Source: Microbacterium sp. EST19A (lineage in GTDB: Bacteria > Actinomycetota > Actinomycetes > Actinomycetales > Microbacteriaceae). Taken from it: DNA of 64,000 nt. Every line of letters starts with the position of its first letter. The stretch's first letter is position 1. The notes below the pieces were generated by a model. The model was not told the DNA's origin. It saw only the letters and a program-made list of their open reading frames with translations, and searched no databases. The stretch lies in NCBI RefSeq assembly GCF_019969685.1, contig NZ_JAHXYZ010000004.1:62001-126000 (forward strand), in the 5' to 3' direction. The translations under genes were made by a program, and so were the position numbers. This document shows, one piece after another, positions 50,154 through 58,334 of the stretch.

Positions 50154-51470
50154 TCAGAATGGTGCGGACGCCATCGTGCTCTCCGTGAACCTGACCGTGT
50201 TCTGCGCCGGAGGTTCGTCGATGTAGACGCGGCCCGTGGGGCTGGTCCATTCGAGGACTCCGCCCGCTTGCTGCCGGACGTGCCACGGCGAGTGGTGCTT
50301 CAACATGTGATGCCGTCGGCAGAATGCGGCGAGGTTGTCATGGCACGTCTGTCCACCGGTCGCAGCCGCGACGTTGTGATCGAGATCGCATTTTCGCGCG
50401 ACCAGGCCGCAGGTCGGAAACCGACATCGCTGGTCTCGGGCTCGGAGGTGTCGCCGCAGTTGTTCGCTGGGTCGGTACCGGTCGACTGCGAGCATGGCGC
50501 CGCTGCTCGGATGTGTGAAGACGCGATCCCACCCCGCAACCATGCCGGCGAAGAAGCGGGCGGTCCACGAATCGATCGGGATCGAGCCGTCCAGTTCGGC
50601 CGGGGGAGAGCAACGAACTGAGGCCGAGGTCGTTTCGCCATGGATCAGTGACGAGGCGGGCACGGTCACCTCGACCCGGGCGTGGATCTCGCCGAGCAGC
50701 CCGTCTTCGGTGTCGTGCGCCGCCGGGGCGCCGGTCAAGACGAGGTCCGCCATCAGGTCGGCGCGCAACTGGTCTGTCGTCCGCTCGTCACGTGCAGCGC
50801 CGGGCTCCTTCGCAGCCTTGCCGTTCTCTTCCTTGAGTGCATGCGCCATCTGCGAGAGCCGGTCGAACATGCCGTGCACGAGCGCTGCGGGACCATGCAT
50901 GCCGATCTCGGCCATGCCGTCGTCGCCATCCTTCATCCACACTCGCCGCTTCTCGCGGGCATCGCGATGCCGCTCGGTCACCGAGCGCTTCTGGTATTTC
51001 TCCGCGATCCGCCGGGCGATACGGCGCAGCCGGTTCGGCGACTCGACGGCCGCGGTCTCGAGGACCTCCGCAGCGTAGGCCGCGCGATCCGCCTCATCGT
51101 CGAGATGTGCACCGGCGTCGACGATGACACGCGAATGCGCCGCACTGATCCGCCCCTCGCCCTGCGCGTGCCACACCGACGGGAAACGGTCCACCAGCCA
51201 TGACGCGTCGGACATCCGCCGCTCGACCGTCCGGTCGCTCACGCGCTGTATCGCGCCGATCTCGGCCGCGACCGAACGGATCGTCATGTCGCCGCCGTCG
51301 GGATGGCGACCCTCCTGGGCGATGTCGACGGCCAGCCGGCCGGCGAGTGCAAGAAGCCCGTCGCGGGCCGCTCGCATGCTGCTCAACGTCGCTTCGGCAG
51401 CGGCAAGCGATTCGACCAGATCGGCGAGCATCGCCATCTGAGAGTCTGTCGCATCCACCATCGCTTCCAT
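50154..51470 (-). CDS. DUF222 (13E12-type) protein with C-terminal HNH endonuclease domain
   Basis: This 438-residue protein has an N-terminal DUF222 helical region of about 300 residues. A C-terminal HNH nuclease (about 355-405) follows, with Cys pairs CRFPTC and CRRHH and the catalytic DHNVAAATGG segment (Asp-His) plus a downstream Asn and His. This family is strongly expanded in actinobacteria, often in dozens of paralogues, and was named from the mycobacterial REP13E12 repeats. Its role (mobile-element relic, defence or DNA repair) is unresolved. GAGG near the ATG and an AT-rich upstream region with ATTCGAA/TTCGAAT repeats (51498-51504 and 51517-51523) suggest independent control. Confidence 0.85.
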   Translation of the reverse strand: MEAMVDATDSQMAMLADLVESLAAAEATLSSMRAARDGLLALAGRLAVDIAQEGRHPDGGDMTIRSVAAEIGAIQRVSDRTVERRMSDASWLVDRFPSVWHAQGEGRISAAHSRVIVDAGAHLDDEADRAAYAAEVLETAAVESPNRLRRIARRIAEKYQKRSVTERHRDAREKRRVWMKDGDDGMAEIGMHGPAALVHGMFDRLSQMAHALKEENGKAAKEPGAARDERTTDQLRADLMADLVLTGAPAAHDTEDGLLGEIHARVEVTVPASSLIHGETTSASVRCSPPAELDGSIPIDSWTARFFAGMVAGWDRVFTHPSSGAMLAVDRYRPSEQLRRHLRARDQRCRFPTCGLVARKCDLDHNVAAATGGQTCHDNLAAFCRRHHMLKHHSPWHVRQQAGGVLEWTSPTGRVYIDEPPAQNTVRFTESTMASAPF

Positions 51471-51562
51471 GACCTCAGTACATCAGCAACCACCGACATT
51501 CGAAGATATGTTCACTTTCGAATCGCGACGGAGATGCTGCCGCCGCAGACTGACCTGCCGCG

Positions 51563-52474
51563 CTAGTCCCAGATCGGGTCGTCGGGGTCGGGGGAGTCCG
51601 TGCCGTCGGCGTCGGTCATGATGCGCGCCTCAGCGATCCATGACGTCAGCCGACCGCCGTGGAGCATGTGCGGTCTCGGTGTGCCGAGGAGATCGGGGGT
51701 CGTCGCGATGTCCAGCGGCTCATCGCTCGCGAAGACGACGACGTTGCTGAGCGGTCCCTCATCGTCGGTGGGTTCTGCCTCGAGAACGACGGCGACGTTC
51801 TCGAACACCGTGCCCAGGGTCGCCGCCTGTCGCCGCGAGTACTCGAACGGATGCCCATCGAGCAGGTTGACGGCCACGACACCATCGGCTGCAGAGCGCG
51901 CAGCGACCCGGCGGTAGAACTCCTGGCTGGCCACGCGGTGCCGGATGACGGCGGCATCCCACAGATCGACGACGGTGAACTGCGCTTCCACCCAATCGCT
52001 GTCGACCGCGCTGCCGTCCGTTGCTTCCGCGCCGAGTGCGGGGGAAGGGGATCGCCCCTCGCCGGGAAGCTCCGCGTCTGCGACTGCTCTCGCATCGCCG
52101 AAGATGACGCGCAGGTCGGCGCCGGCGGGAAGAGGCAGCGCCGCGATCACTGCGGCGTAGAGAGCGGGCTCGAACTCGACCACGAGCTGAGGGGACCCGG
52201 CACGGGCGGCCTCGACGTAGCGCGCCAGCGTGAGCGCTCCGGCGCCCAGATGCACAGTGAACAACGGCTCGCCGGGCTCGGCCGCGGCATCGATCGCTCG
52301 GGCGATGTGCCGGATATACGCGTATTCGAGTTCCGTGGGGTCCGTCATCGAGACGACGGACTGCGGAATCCCATCGACGCTGAGCTCGTAGCGACCGGGT
52401 CGCCTTTTCGACTCCACCAGCTTCGCCTTGCGATTGTCGAGCGAGAGCGAGAACACCCGGTGATTCCTTGGCAC
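51563..52474 (-). CDS. Spermidine-synthase-like protein (PABP-type methyltransferase fold)
   Basis: This 303-residue cytoplasmic protein has the spermidine synthase-like Rossmann core: FTVHLGAGALTLARYVEA (motif I), VVEFEPALYAAVIAALPLP, and VIFGDARAV. It lacks the N-terminal beta-domain elements and obvious polyamine-site residues of true spermidine synthases. Such proteins in actinobacteria are annotated as spermidine synthase-like without a proven reaction. The acidic C-terminus ends in SPDPDDPIWD. It starts at a GTG 6 bp after a TAAGAT box, divergent from the ABC-F gene. Confidence 0.8.
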   Translation of the reverse strand: MPRNHRVFSLSLDNRKAKLVESKRRPGRYELSVDGIPQSVVSMTDPTELEYAYIRHIARAIDAAAEPGEPLFTVHLGAGALTLARYVEAARAGSPQLVVEFEPALYAAVIAALPLPAGADLRVIFGDARAVADAELPGEGRSPSPALGAEATDGSAVDSDWVEAQFTVVDLWDAAVIRHRVASQEFYRRVAARSAADGVVAVNLLDGHPFEYSRRQAATLGTVFENVAVVLEAEPTDDEGPLSNVVVFASDEPLDIATTPDLLGTPRPHMLHGGRLTSWIAEARIMTDADGTDSPDPDDPIWD

Positions 52475-52480
52475 CCGTCG

Positions 52481-52509
52481 ATCTTAGGTCCTGCCCGCAC
52501 GACTACCCT
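52481..52509. promoter_or_regulatory. Back-to-back -10 boxes for the spermidine-synthase-like and ABC-F genes
   Basis: Minus-strand TAAGAT (complement of 52481-52486) is 6 bp from the GTG. Plus-strand TACCCT (52504-52509) is 9 bp from the ABC-F ATG. The boxes lie 17 bp apart in a 44-bp intergenic space. Confidence 0.55.
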
Positions 52510-52518
52510 GGAGAGGAC

Positions 52519-54330
52519 ATGGCACATCTTCTCGGGGCTGAAGCCCTTCATCTCGAATATCCGACCAGGGTCGTCTTCGACTCCGTGACCCTCGGCATCG
52601 AGGAAGGCGACCGCATCGGCATCGTCGGCCGCAACGGTGACGGCAAGTCCAGCCTCCTCGGGATGCTGGCAGGCATCAAGGAGCCGAACTCCGGCCGCGT
52701 CACCGTGCGCGGCGGCACCACGATCGGGGTGCTGTCCCAGGCCGACACACTCGCCGACGACGTCACGATCAGCGAGGCCGTGGTCGGCGACACCCCGGAG
52801 TACGAGTGGGCCGGCGACGCCCGCGTCCGCGACGTGATCGAGGGACTCCTGAAGGACCTGCCGTGGGATGCCGAGATCGGCTCGCTCAGCGGAGGTCAGC
52901 GACGCCGGGTCTCGCTCGCGAAGCTGCTCGCCGGGGACTGGGACGTCATCGCCCTCGATGAACCCACGAACCACCTCGACGTGGAGGCGATCACCTGGCT
53001 CGCCGGGCACCTCAAGCGCCGGTGGAACGCGAACTCCGGAGCGCTCATGGTGGTGACCCACGACCGCTGGTTCCTCGACGAGATCTGCACCGAGACCTGG
53101 GAGGTGCACGACCGCATCGTCGAGCCCTTCGAGGGCGGATACGCCGCCTACATCCTGCAGCGCGTCGAGCGCGACCGGATGAACGCGACGATCGAGGCGA
53201 AGCGGCAGAACCTCGCCCGTAAGGAGCTGGCCTGGCTGCGTCGCGGCGCGCCCGCTCGCACGGCCAAGCCGAAGTTCCGCATCGATGCCGCCAACGAGCT
53301 CATCGCCGACGTGCCCGAGATCCGCGACAAGGTCTCCCTGCAGTCGCTCGCCGTCTCGCGGCTCGGCAAGGACGTCGTCGATCTGCTCGACGTCGGCGTG
53401 ACGTACCCCCGCACCGACGGCGGCACGCGCGAAGTGCTGCGCGACATCGAATGGCGCATCGCGCCGGGCGAGCGCACCGGCATCCTCGGAGTGAACGGGG
53501 CGGGCAAGTCCACGCTGCTCGGTCTGATCGCGGGCACCGTCGAACCCACCGTGGGGCGGGTCAAGCGCGGCTCGACCGTGATCGTCAAGACGCTCACGCA
53601 GCGCCTCGACGAACTGGAGGACGTGCGCCGCGAGCCGGTCCGCGTCGTGATCTCCCGCTTGCGCACCTCGTACACGCTCGGCTCGGGCTCGAAGGCGCAG
53701 GATCTCACGCCGGGCCAGCTCCTGGAGCGCCTCGGATTCGACTCCGCCCAGCTGTCCACCCCGGTGAAGGATCTCTCCGGAGGCCAGCAGCGCCGACTGC
53801 AGCTGCTTCTGGTGCTCCTCGACCAGCCGAACGTGCTGATCCTCGACGAGCCCACCAACGACCTCGACACCGATATGCTCGCCGCGATCGAGGACCTCCT
53901 CGACTCGTGGTCGGGCACCCTCCTGGTGGTCAGTCACGACCGGTACTTCCTGGAGCGCGTCACCGACCAGCAGTACGCGATCCTCGACGGCCACCTGCGC
54001 CACCTCCCCGGCGGCGTGGACGAGTACCTGCGACTGCGGCAGCTGCAGGATGCGGCGCCGTCGAAGTCTCAGACCGCGACGAACACGGCGAAGAAGTCCG
54101 CGGGTCTCGATGGGGCGGCTCTGCGCACGGCCCAGAAGGAGATCTCCGCGCTCGAGCGCCGCATCGAGAAGCTCACCCAGCAGATCAACAAGGCGAAGAA
54201 CGCGCTCGCCGAGCACGACCAGTCCGACTACGAAGGCATCGCCGACAAGATGAAGGCGATCGCCGACACGCAGGCGGAGATCGAAGAGCTGGAGCTGCGC
54301 TGGTTCGAGCTCACCGAGGAACTGGACTGA
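52519..54330 (+). CDS. ABC-F family ATPase (Uup/EttA-like, ribosome-associated)
   Basis: This 603-residue soluble protein has two ABC domains and no membrane segments. Domain 1 has Walker A GRNGDGKS at 37-44, signature LSGGQRRRV and DEPTNHLD. Domain 2 has Walker A GVNGAGKS, signature LSGGQQRRL and DEPTNDLD. An inter-domain linker (about 235-270, Arg/Lys-rich with ARKELAWLRRGAPART) and a C-terminal coiled-coil domain (about 535-603) match Uup-like ABC-F proteins, which act on the ribosome. A resistance role is possible for some members but not indicated here. The 3' end overlaps the convergent EEP gene by 20 bp. Confidence 0.92.
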   Translation: MAHLLGAEALHLEYPTRVVFDSVTLGIEEGDRIGIVGRNGDGKSSLLGMLAGIKEPNSGRVTVRGGTTIGVLSQADTLADDVTISEAVVGDTPEYEWAGDARVRDVIEGLLKDLPWDAEIGSLSGGQRRRVSLAKLLAGDWDVIALDEPTNHLDVEAITWLAGHLKRRWNANSGALMVVTHDRWFLDEICTETWEVHDRIVEPFEGGYAAYILQRVERDRMNATIEAKRQNLARKELAWLRRGAPARTAKPKFRIDAANELIADVPEIRDKVSLQSLAVSRLGKDVVDLLDVGVTYPRTDGGTREVLRDIEWRIAPGERTGILGVNGAGKSTLLGLIAGTVEPTVGRVKRGSTVIVKTLTQRLDELEDVRREPVRVVISRLRTSYTLGSGSKAQDLTPGQLLERLGFDSAQLSTPVKDLSGGQQRRLQLLLVLLDQPNVLILDEPTNDLDTDMLAAIEDLLDSWSGTLLVVSHDRYFLERVTDQQYAILDGHLRHLPGGVDEYLRLRQLQDAAPSKSQTATNTAKKSAGLDGAALRTAQKEISALERRIEKLTQQINKAKNALAEHDQSDYEGIADKMKAIADTQAEIEELELRWFELTEELD

Positions 54331-55351
54331 TCACGGCGACGATCGGGCGGTGATCACTGCCGGCCGCATCGGTGATCACCGTCGCGCCGCGCACCTCCCA
54401 GGCCGAGCCGACCAGGACGTGATCGATGGGAGCGGCGAGCCAGAGCGGAGCGGCCGCAGGCCAGGTGCCATCGGTGGCCGCGCCTGTCTCGAGCGCGGCA
54501 TCCCGGCATCCGTCGAGCGCAGCTCCGAGGTGATCGACGGTGGCGTTGAGGTCGCCGACGATCACGGCCTCCGGGTCGGTGCAGCGATCGGCGACCCACT
54601 CGAGCCCGCCGCGCCAGTCGTCGAACATGCCGGGCAGCGGCGGCAGCGGGTGCGCGGCGACGATGTGCGGACCGGAGCCGTCGACGGGCTCCCACACTCC
54701 GCTGGGCAGGCCCGGGGTGGAACCCGCATCCTCGTCCATGCGGTAGTCGCCCAGCTCGTCCGCGATCAGCACGGAGGTCGGGATGTCGGAGTCGTCGTCT
54801 GCCCCGCGGGTCGTGTCCGCCGTCATGGCCTTGCCTTCGAGGGCGACGAGCCGGGCGACCTCGGCCACGGCCGTCTCGTCGGTCTCGGGGAGGCTCACGA
54901 TGTCGGCATCCGTCTCGATCACGAGGCGGGCGATCGACTGCGGCGAGGCCGCCCCACCGAGCGTGTTCCAGGCGACGACGGTCAGCTCGTCCGGCCCCGC
55001 GCTCGCCGTCGGCACCCCGCCACCACCGCGCGCCAGCACGACCCCGGCGTTCGCCGCCGATGCGGCGACGAGCAGCACGGCCAGCGCCGCCGCGACCGAC
55101 CAGCGCCGATGTGCCCGCGCGAGGGCGGCGAAGACGAGTCCCGCGACCAGCAGCGCGATCGCCAGCCCCGCGCGGAACGAGATCAGCTGAGCGATCCCCG
55201 GCAGGCGTTCGGCCGACACCGCCTGGGGCCAGGAGAGCAGCAGTGCGACGGGGGCTCCGACGATGGCGGTCAGCACGAATCCGAGCCGCACGCCTCGGCG
55301 ACCGCGTCGGGGGTGAGGGAGATCCGGGTCCTGTGCGCTCGCCGTCGTCAT
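54311..55351 (-). CDS. Membrane-anchored endonuclease/exonuclease/phosphatase-family protein
   Basis: This 346-residue protein has three N-terminal membrane helices (about 22-110) and an external EEP catalytic domain. Motifs include TVVAWNTLGG (Asn), SLPETD (metal Glu), VGDLNATVDHLG (Asp/Asn) and the terminal SDHRPIVAV (Asp-His). These make up the full EEP metal phosphodiesterase set. Relatives act on nucleic acids, sphingomyelin or phosphoinositides. Location suggests an extracytoplasmic substrate. GAGGGGGAA precedes the ATG. Its stop lies inside the ABC-F coding end, so the two mRNAs are complementary over 20 nt. Confidence 0.83.
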   Translation of the reverse strand: MTTASAQDPDLPHPRRGRRGVRLGFVLTAIVGAPVALLLSWPQAVSAERLPGIAQLISFRAGLAIALLVAGLVFAALARAHRRWSVAAALAVLLVAASAANAGVVLARGGGGVPTASAGPDELTVVAWNTLGGAASPQSIARLVIETDADIVSLPETDETAVAEVARLVALEGKAMTADTTRGADDDSDIPTSVLIADELGDYRMDEDAGSTPGLPSGVWEPVDGSGPHIVAAHPLPPLPGMFDDWRGGLEWVADRCTDPEAVIVGDLNATVDHLGAALDGCRDAALETGAATDGTWPAAAPLWLAAPIDHVLVGSAWEVRGATVITDAAGSDHRPIVAVISPVPR

Positions 55352-55470
55352 CCGATTCCCCCTCGTCGTCGTGCGGTGTCCGCCCCAGCTTCGCGGACGA
55401 AGATCGAGAGAACCTGACCGCGGGGAGCCGATCAGGAATATCCTTCTCCCACAGGCGTTGGGAGGTAGAG

Positions 55471-57225
55471 ATGGAAGGCCTCGAAGTAACCGTCCTGCTC
55501 GGACTCACGATTCTTGTCGGAACCCTGATCGCACCGCGTGTGCGCCTTGCCCTGCCCCTCGTCCTCGTCATCTTCGGGCTGCTGCTCGGTTTCGTGCCGC
55601 AGCTGCGCGAGGTGCAGCTGCCGCCGGAGACCGTGCTGCTGCTGTTCCTGCCCGTGATCCTGTTCTGGGAGAGCCTGACCACGTCGCTGCGTTCGATCCG
55701 CCGCGACTTCCGCTACATCCTGCCGATGAGCACGGTGCTGGTCGTGGCATCCGCATTCGCCGTCGCCGGCATCGCGGTGCTGTTCGGCATGCCGTGGGAG
55801 ATCGCGCTGATCCTCGGCGCGGCCGTGGCCCCGCCGGATGCCACCGCCGTCGCGGCCCTCGGTCGGCTGCTGCCCCGTCGCTCCTTCATGAAGCTGAAGG
55901 CGGAGAGCCTGACGAACGACGGCACGGCCCTCGTGCTGTACGCGATCGCGGTGTCGGTCGCGCTCGGCGGCCAGATCACCCCGCTCTCGGTCACCTGGGA
56001 CGTGCTGGTGTCGTACGTCGGCGGCGTCGCGGCCGGAGTCGCCGTCGCGGCCCTCGGCTACCTGCTGCTGAGCCGCACCACGTCGACCATCGTCATCAAC
56101 GTCGCGCTGCTGCTGATCCCGTTCTCGGCGTTCCTCGCCGCGGAGATCGTGCACGCCTCCGGGGTGCTCGCCGTCGTCGTCGCGGGTCTCGTCGTCGCGT
56201 ACATCTCGCCGCGGGTGACGACCGCGTCGTCGCGGCGCCAGGCGGACGCCGCGTGGCCGTTCGGCGTCTTCCTCCTCAACGGCGCCCTGTTCGTGCTCAT
56301 CGGCATCGAGGTGCAGTACGTCGCGCACGAGATCTCGGCAGCGGCGATCGGACGGCTGGTGCTCATCACGCTCTCCGTGTGGGCGACGCTGCTGGTCGTG
56401 CGCTACCTGTTCCAGCTGCTGAACGTGCCCTTCCAGGGGCGCCCGGCATCACCGCTGCCGCGGGGCGCGAGATCCCGCGCCCGGGCGGTGTCGACCGTCG
56501 CCGGCATGCGCGGTGCCGTGTCACTCGCGATCGCTCTCTCGGTGCCTGCATCGATCAATGCGGGCGGTGCCGTGTCGGGGCGGGACGAGATCGTCTTCGT
56601 CACGGCGGGCGTGATCATGCTCAGCCTCCTCGTACAAGCGCCGCTGCTGCCGATGATCGTGCGCTGGGCGCGGTTCCCGGTCGACCATGCCGAGGACGAG
56701 GAGTACGAGCTCGCCGAACGCGCGATCTCGGGAGCGGCGCTCGCCGCCCTCGACGATCTCGCGGCCGAGCACGGCGTGGGCCAGGAGGTCCGCGACCGGG
56801 TGCGCGCCGAGGGCTACCAGATGCTGGAGTTCGAGAACGCCCGCTCCCTGGCACGTGAACAGGCCCTCATCGACGCTGAGGCGGATGCTCTCGACGATCT
56901 TCTCGACGAGCCGGATCCCCTCGGCATCGGCGGGGTCGACACGACTCCTCCCGTCATGCCGAGCTCGGGCGGGGGAGCGGATGCCGTCGACGGCTCGGTC
57001 CTGCAGATCATCGCGACCTCGGCCGATGTCGACCTCGCGCAGCGCTCGCCGTTGATCCGGCACGAGGAGCACACGCGGCTCAAGCTCGCTCTCATCGACC
57101 GCAAGCGCGAGGTGCTCCTCGGGCTCCGCGGAGCAGGCACCGTCGACGACATCGTCGTGCGCCGGATCTCCGCCCGGCTCGACCTCGAACAGGTTCGACT
57201 GCAGGGCATCGAAGAGTTCGACTGA
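55471..57225 (+). CDS. CPA1-family Na+/H+ antiporter
   Basis: This 584-residue membrane protein has about 12 helices over residues 1-400. Hallmarks are LLFLPVILFWESL, AVAPPDATAVAALGRLLP and ESLTNDGTALVLYAIAV (the ND pair in the transport site), and AGMRGAVSLAIALSVP. A cytoplasmic tail of about 160 residues follows, highly acidic (EDEEYELAERAISGAAL; EADALDDLLDEPDPLG). It exchanges Na+ or K+ for protons. GGGAGG (55460-55465) supports the ATG at 55471. The long charged tail may sense pH or bind a partner. The 119-bp upstream interval shows no clear promoter. Confidence 0.9.
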   Translation: MEGLEVTVLLGLTILVGTLIAPRVRLALPLVLVIFGLLLGFVPQLREVQLPPETVLLLFLPVILFWESLTTSLRSIRRDFRYILPMSTVLVVASAFAVAGIAVLFGMPWEIALILGAAVAPPDATAVAALGRLLPRRSFMKLKAESLTNDGTALVLYAIAVSVALGGQITPLSVTWDVLVSYVGGVAAGVAVAALGYLLLSRTTSTIVINVALLLIPFSAFLAAEIVHASGVLAVVVAGLVVAYISPRVTTASSRRQADAAWPFGVFLLNGALFVLIGIEVQYVAHEISAAAIGRLVLITLSVWATLLVVRYLFQLLNVPFQGRPASPLPRGARSRARAVSTVAGMRGAVSLAIALSVPASINAGGAVSGRDEIVFVTAGVIMLSLLVQAPLLPMIVRWARFPVDHAEDEEYELAERAISGAALAALDDLAAEHGVGQEVRDRVRAEGYQMLEFENARSLAREQALIDAEADALDDLLDEPDPLGIGGVDTTPPVMPSSGGGADAVDGSVLQIIATSADVDLAQRSPLIRHEEHTRLKLALIDRKREVLLGLRGAGTVDDIVVRRISARLDLEQVRLQGIEEFD

Positions 57226-57327
57226 CCCGCATCCACCCCCGCTGTGACGTCGTGTGACGGACGATTCCGCGCGCGCTCGCGAGCCTGCCTAACGTATTCG
57301 AGTCCCCCAGAGAGAGAAAGCACTTCC

Positions 57328-58239
57328 ATGTCACGTCGCACCACCTCCGTCATCGCCGCGCTCGCCGCGATCCCGCTCTTCGTCGCCCTCGCCGGATGCG
57401 CCACCGCGTCGGCAGGATCCGACTCCGACGGCGGTGGATCCACCGAGAACGAGGTCGTCAAGATCGGCATCGTCGGCAAGGGCGACGCGCAGTGGGAGCC
57501 CTTCGTCGAGGCCGCCGCCGAAGAGGGCATCACCGTCGAACTCGTGGACTTCGGCTCCTACGAGCAGCCCAACCCGGCGCTCACCGAGGGCGAGGTCGAC
57601 CTCAACCAGTTCCAGCACATCGTGTACCTCGCGGAGTACAACGTGAACTCCGGTGAAGACCTCACGCCCATCGGTTCCACGGCGATCTACCCGCTCGGCC
57701 TGTACTCCACGAAGTACGACGACGTGAAGGACATCCAGAAGGGCGAGACCGTCGCGGTTCCGGATGACGCGTCGAACCAGGCCCGTTCGCTGAACGTGCT
57801 GCAGCAGGCCGGTCTCGTCGAGCTGAAGAGCGGTGGCACCCCGTACTCCGACCTCGCCGACATCGACACCGAGAAGTCCAAGGTGCAGGTCAAGGCTCTC
57901 GAAGCGGCCCTCACCCCGACCTCGCTCCCGGACGTCGCCGCGGCGATCATCAACAACGACTTCGTGAAGGATGCCGGCCTTACGTTCGAGGATGCGCTCG
58001 CCACGGACGACGTGGAAGACCCCAGTGCACTGCCGTACGTCAACGTCTTCGCCGCACGTGCCGAGGATGCCGACAACAAGACCTACCTCAAGCTCGTCGA
58101 GATCTTCCAGACCGACGAAGCCGTGCAGGCGGGTCTCGCGGAGTCGTCCGGCGGCACCGCGCTGTCGCTGCAGACCCCGGCCAAGGACCTCGTGGAGTCG
58201 CTGAAGAAGGTCCAGAAGGACGCCGAAGAGAACAAGTGA
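57328..58239 (+). CDS. metQ: D/L-methionine-binding lipoprotein MetQ
   Basis: This 303-residue NlpA-family binding protein has lipobox LAGC with Cys24. The mature protein opens VVKIGIVGKGDAQWEPFVEAA. It keeps the family blocks FGSYEQPNPALTEGEVDLN, NQFQHIVYLAEYN (the conserved FQH motif) and VAVPDDASNQARSLNVLQQAGL. It delivers methionine to MetN-MetI. The ATG at 57328 is chosen because it starts the signal peptide and follows AGAGAGAAAG. The 102-bp upstream interval has a TAACGT box at 57290 but no convincing -35 box and no recognisable riboswitch. Two hairpins follow before metN. Confidence 0.92.
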   Translation: MSRRTTSVIAALAAIPLFVALAGCATASAGSDSDGGGSTENEVVKIGIVGKGDAQWEPFVEAAAEEGITVELVDFGSYEQPNPALTEGEVDLNQFQHIVYLAEYNVNSGEDLTPIGSTAIYPLGLYSTKYDDVKDIQKGETVAVPDDASNQARSLNVLQQAGLVELKSGGTPYSDLADIDTEKSKVQVKALEAALTPTSLPDVAAAIINNDFVKDAGLTFEDALATDDVEDPSALPYVNVFAARAEDADNKTYLKLVEIFQTDEAVQAGLAESSGGTALSLQTPAKDLVESLKKVQKDAEENK

Positions 58240-58242
58240 TCT

Positions 58243-58264
58243 CGGACGGGAGCGATCCCGTCCG
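58243..58264 (+). terminator. First hairpin in the metQ-metN gap
   Basis: CGGACGGGA and TCCCGTCCG form a perfect 9-bp stem with a GCGA tetraloop, 4 bp after the metQ stop. Tetraloop hairpins at such positions often protect the 3' end of the upstream message. Confidence 0.6.
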
Positions 58265-58268
58265 ATGC

Positions 58269-58305
58269 GAGAATCGGGTGACGCCGTGTGCGTCGCCCGA
58301 TTCTC
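58269..58305 (+). terminator. Second, longer hairpin in the metQ-metN gap
   Basis: A 16-bp stem (GAGAATCGGG... paired with ...CCCGATTCTC, one G-U pair) with a 5-nt loop is followed by ATTTC. It ends 29 bp before the metN start, so it can act as a partial terminator or attenuator inside the operon. Confidence 0.65.
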
Positions 58306-58334
58306 ATTTCCCGAGAACCAGACCGGAGAAGCAC

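Noticed and set aside
50154..51470. Intact mobile element around the DUF222-HNH gene
   Set aside because: No flanking inverted repeats, target duplications, integrase or transposase could be seen.
57241..57327. Methionine or SAM riboswitch upstream of metQ
   Set aside because: The interval is only 102 bp and I could not find conserved SAM-riboswitch helices or core motifs.
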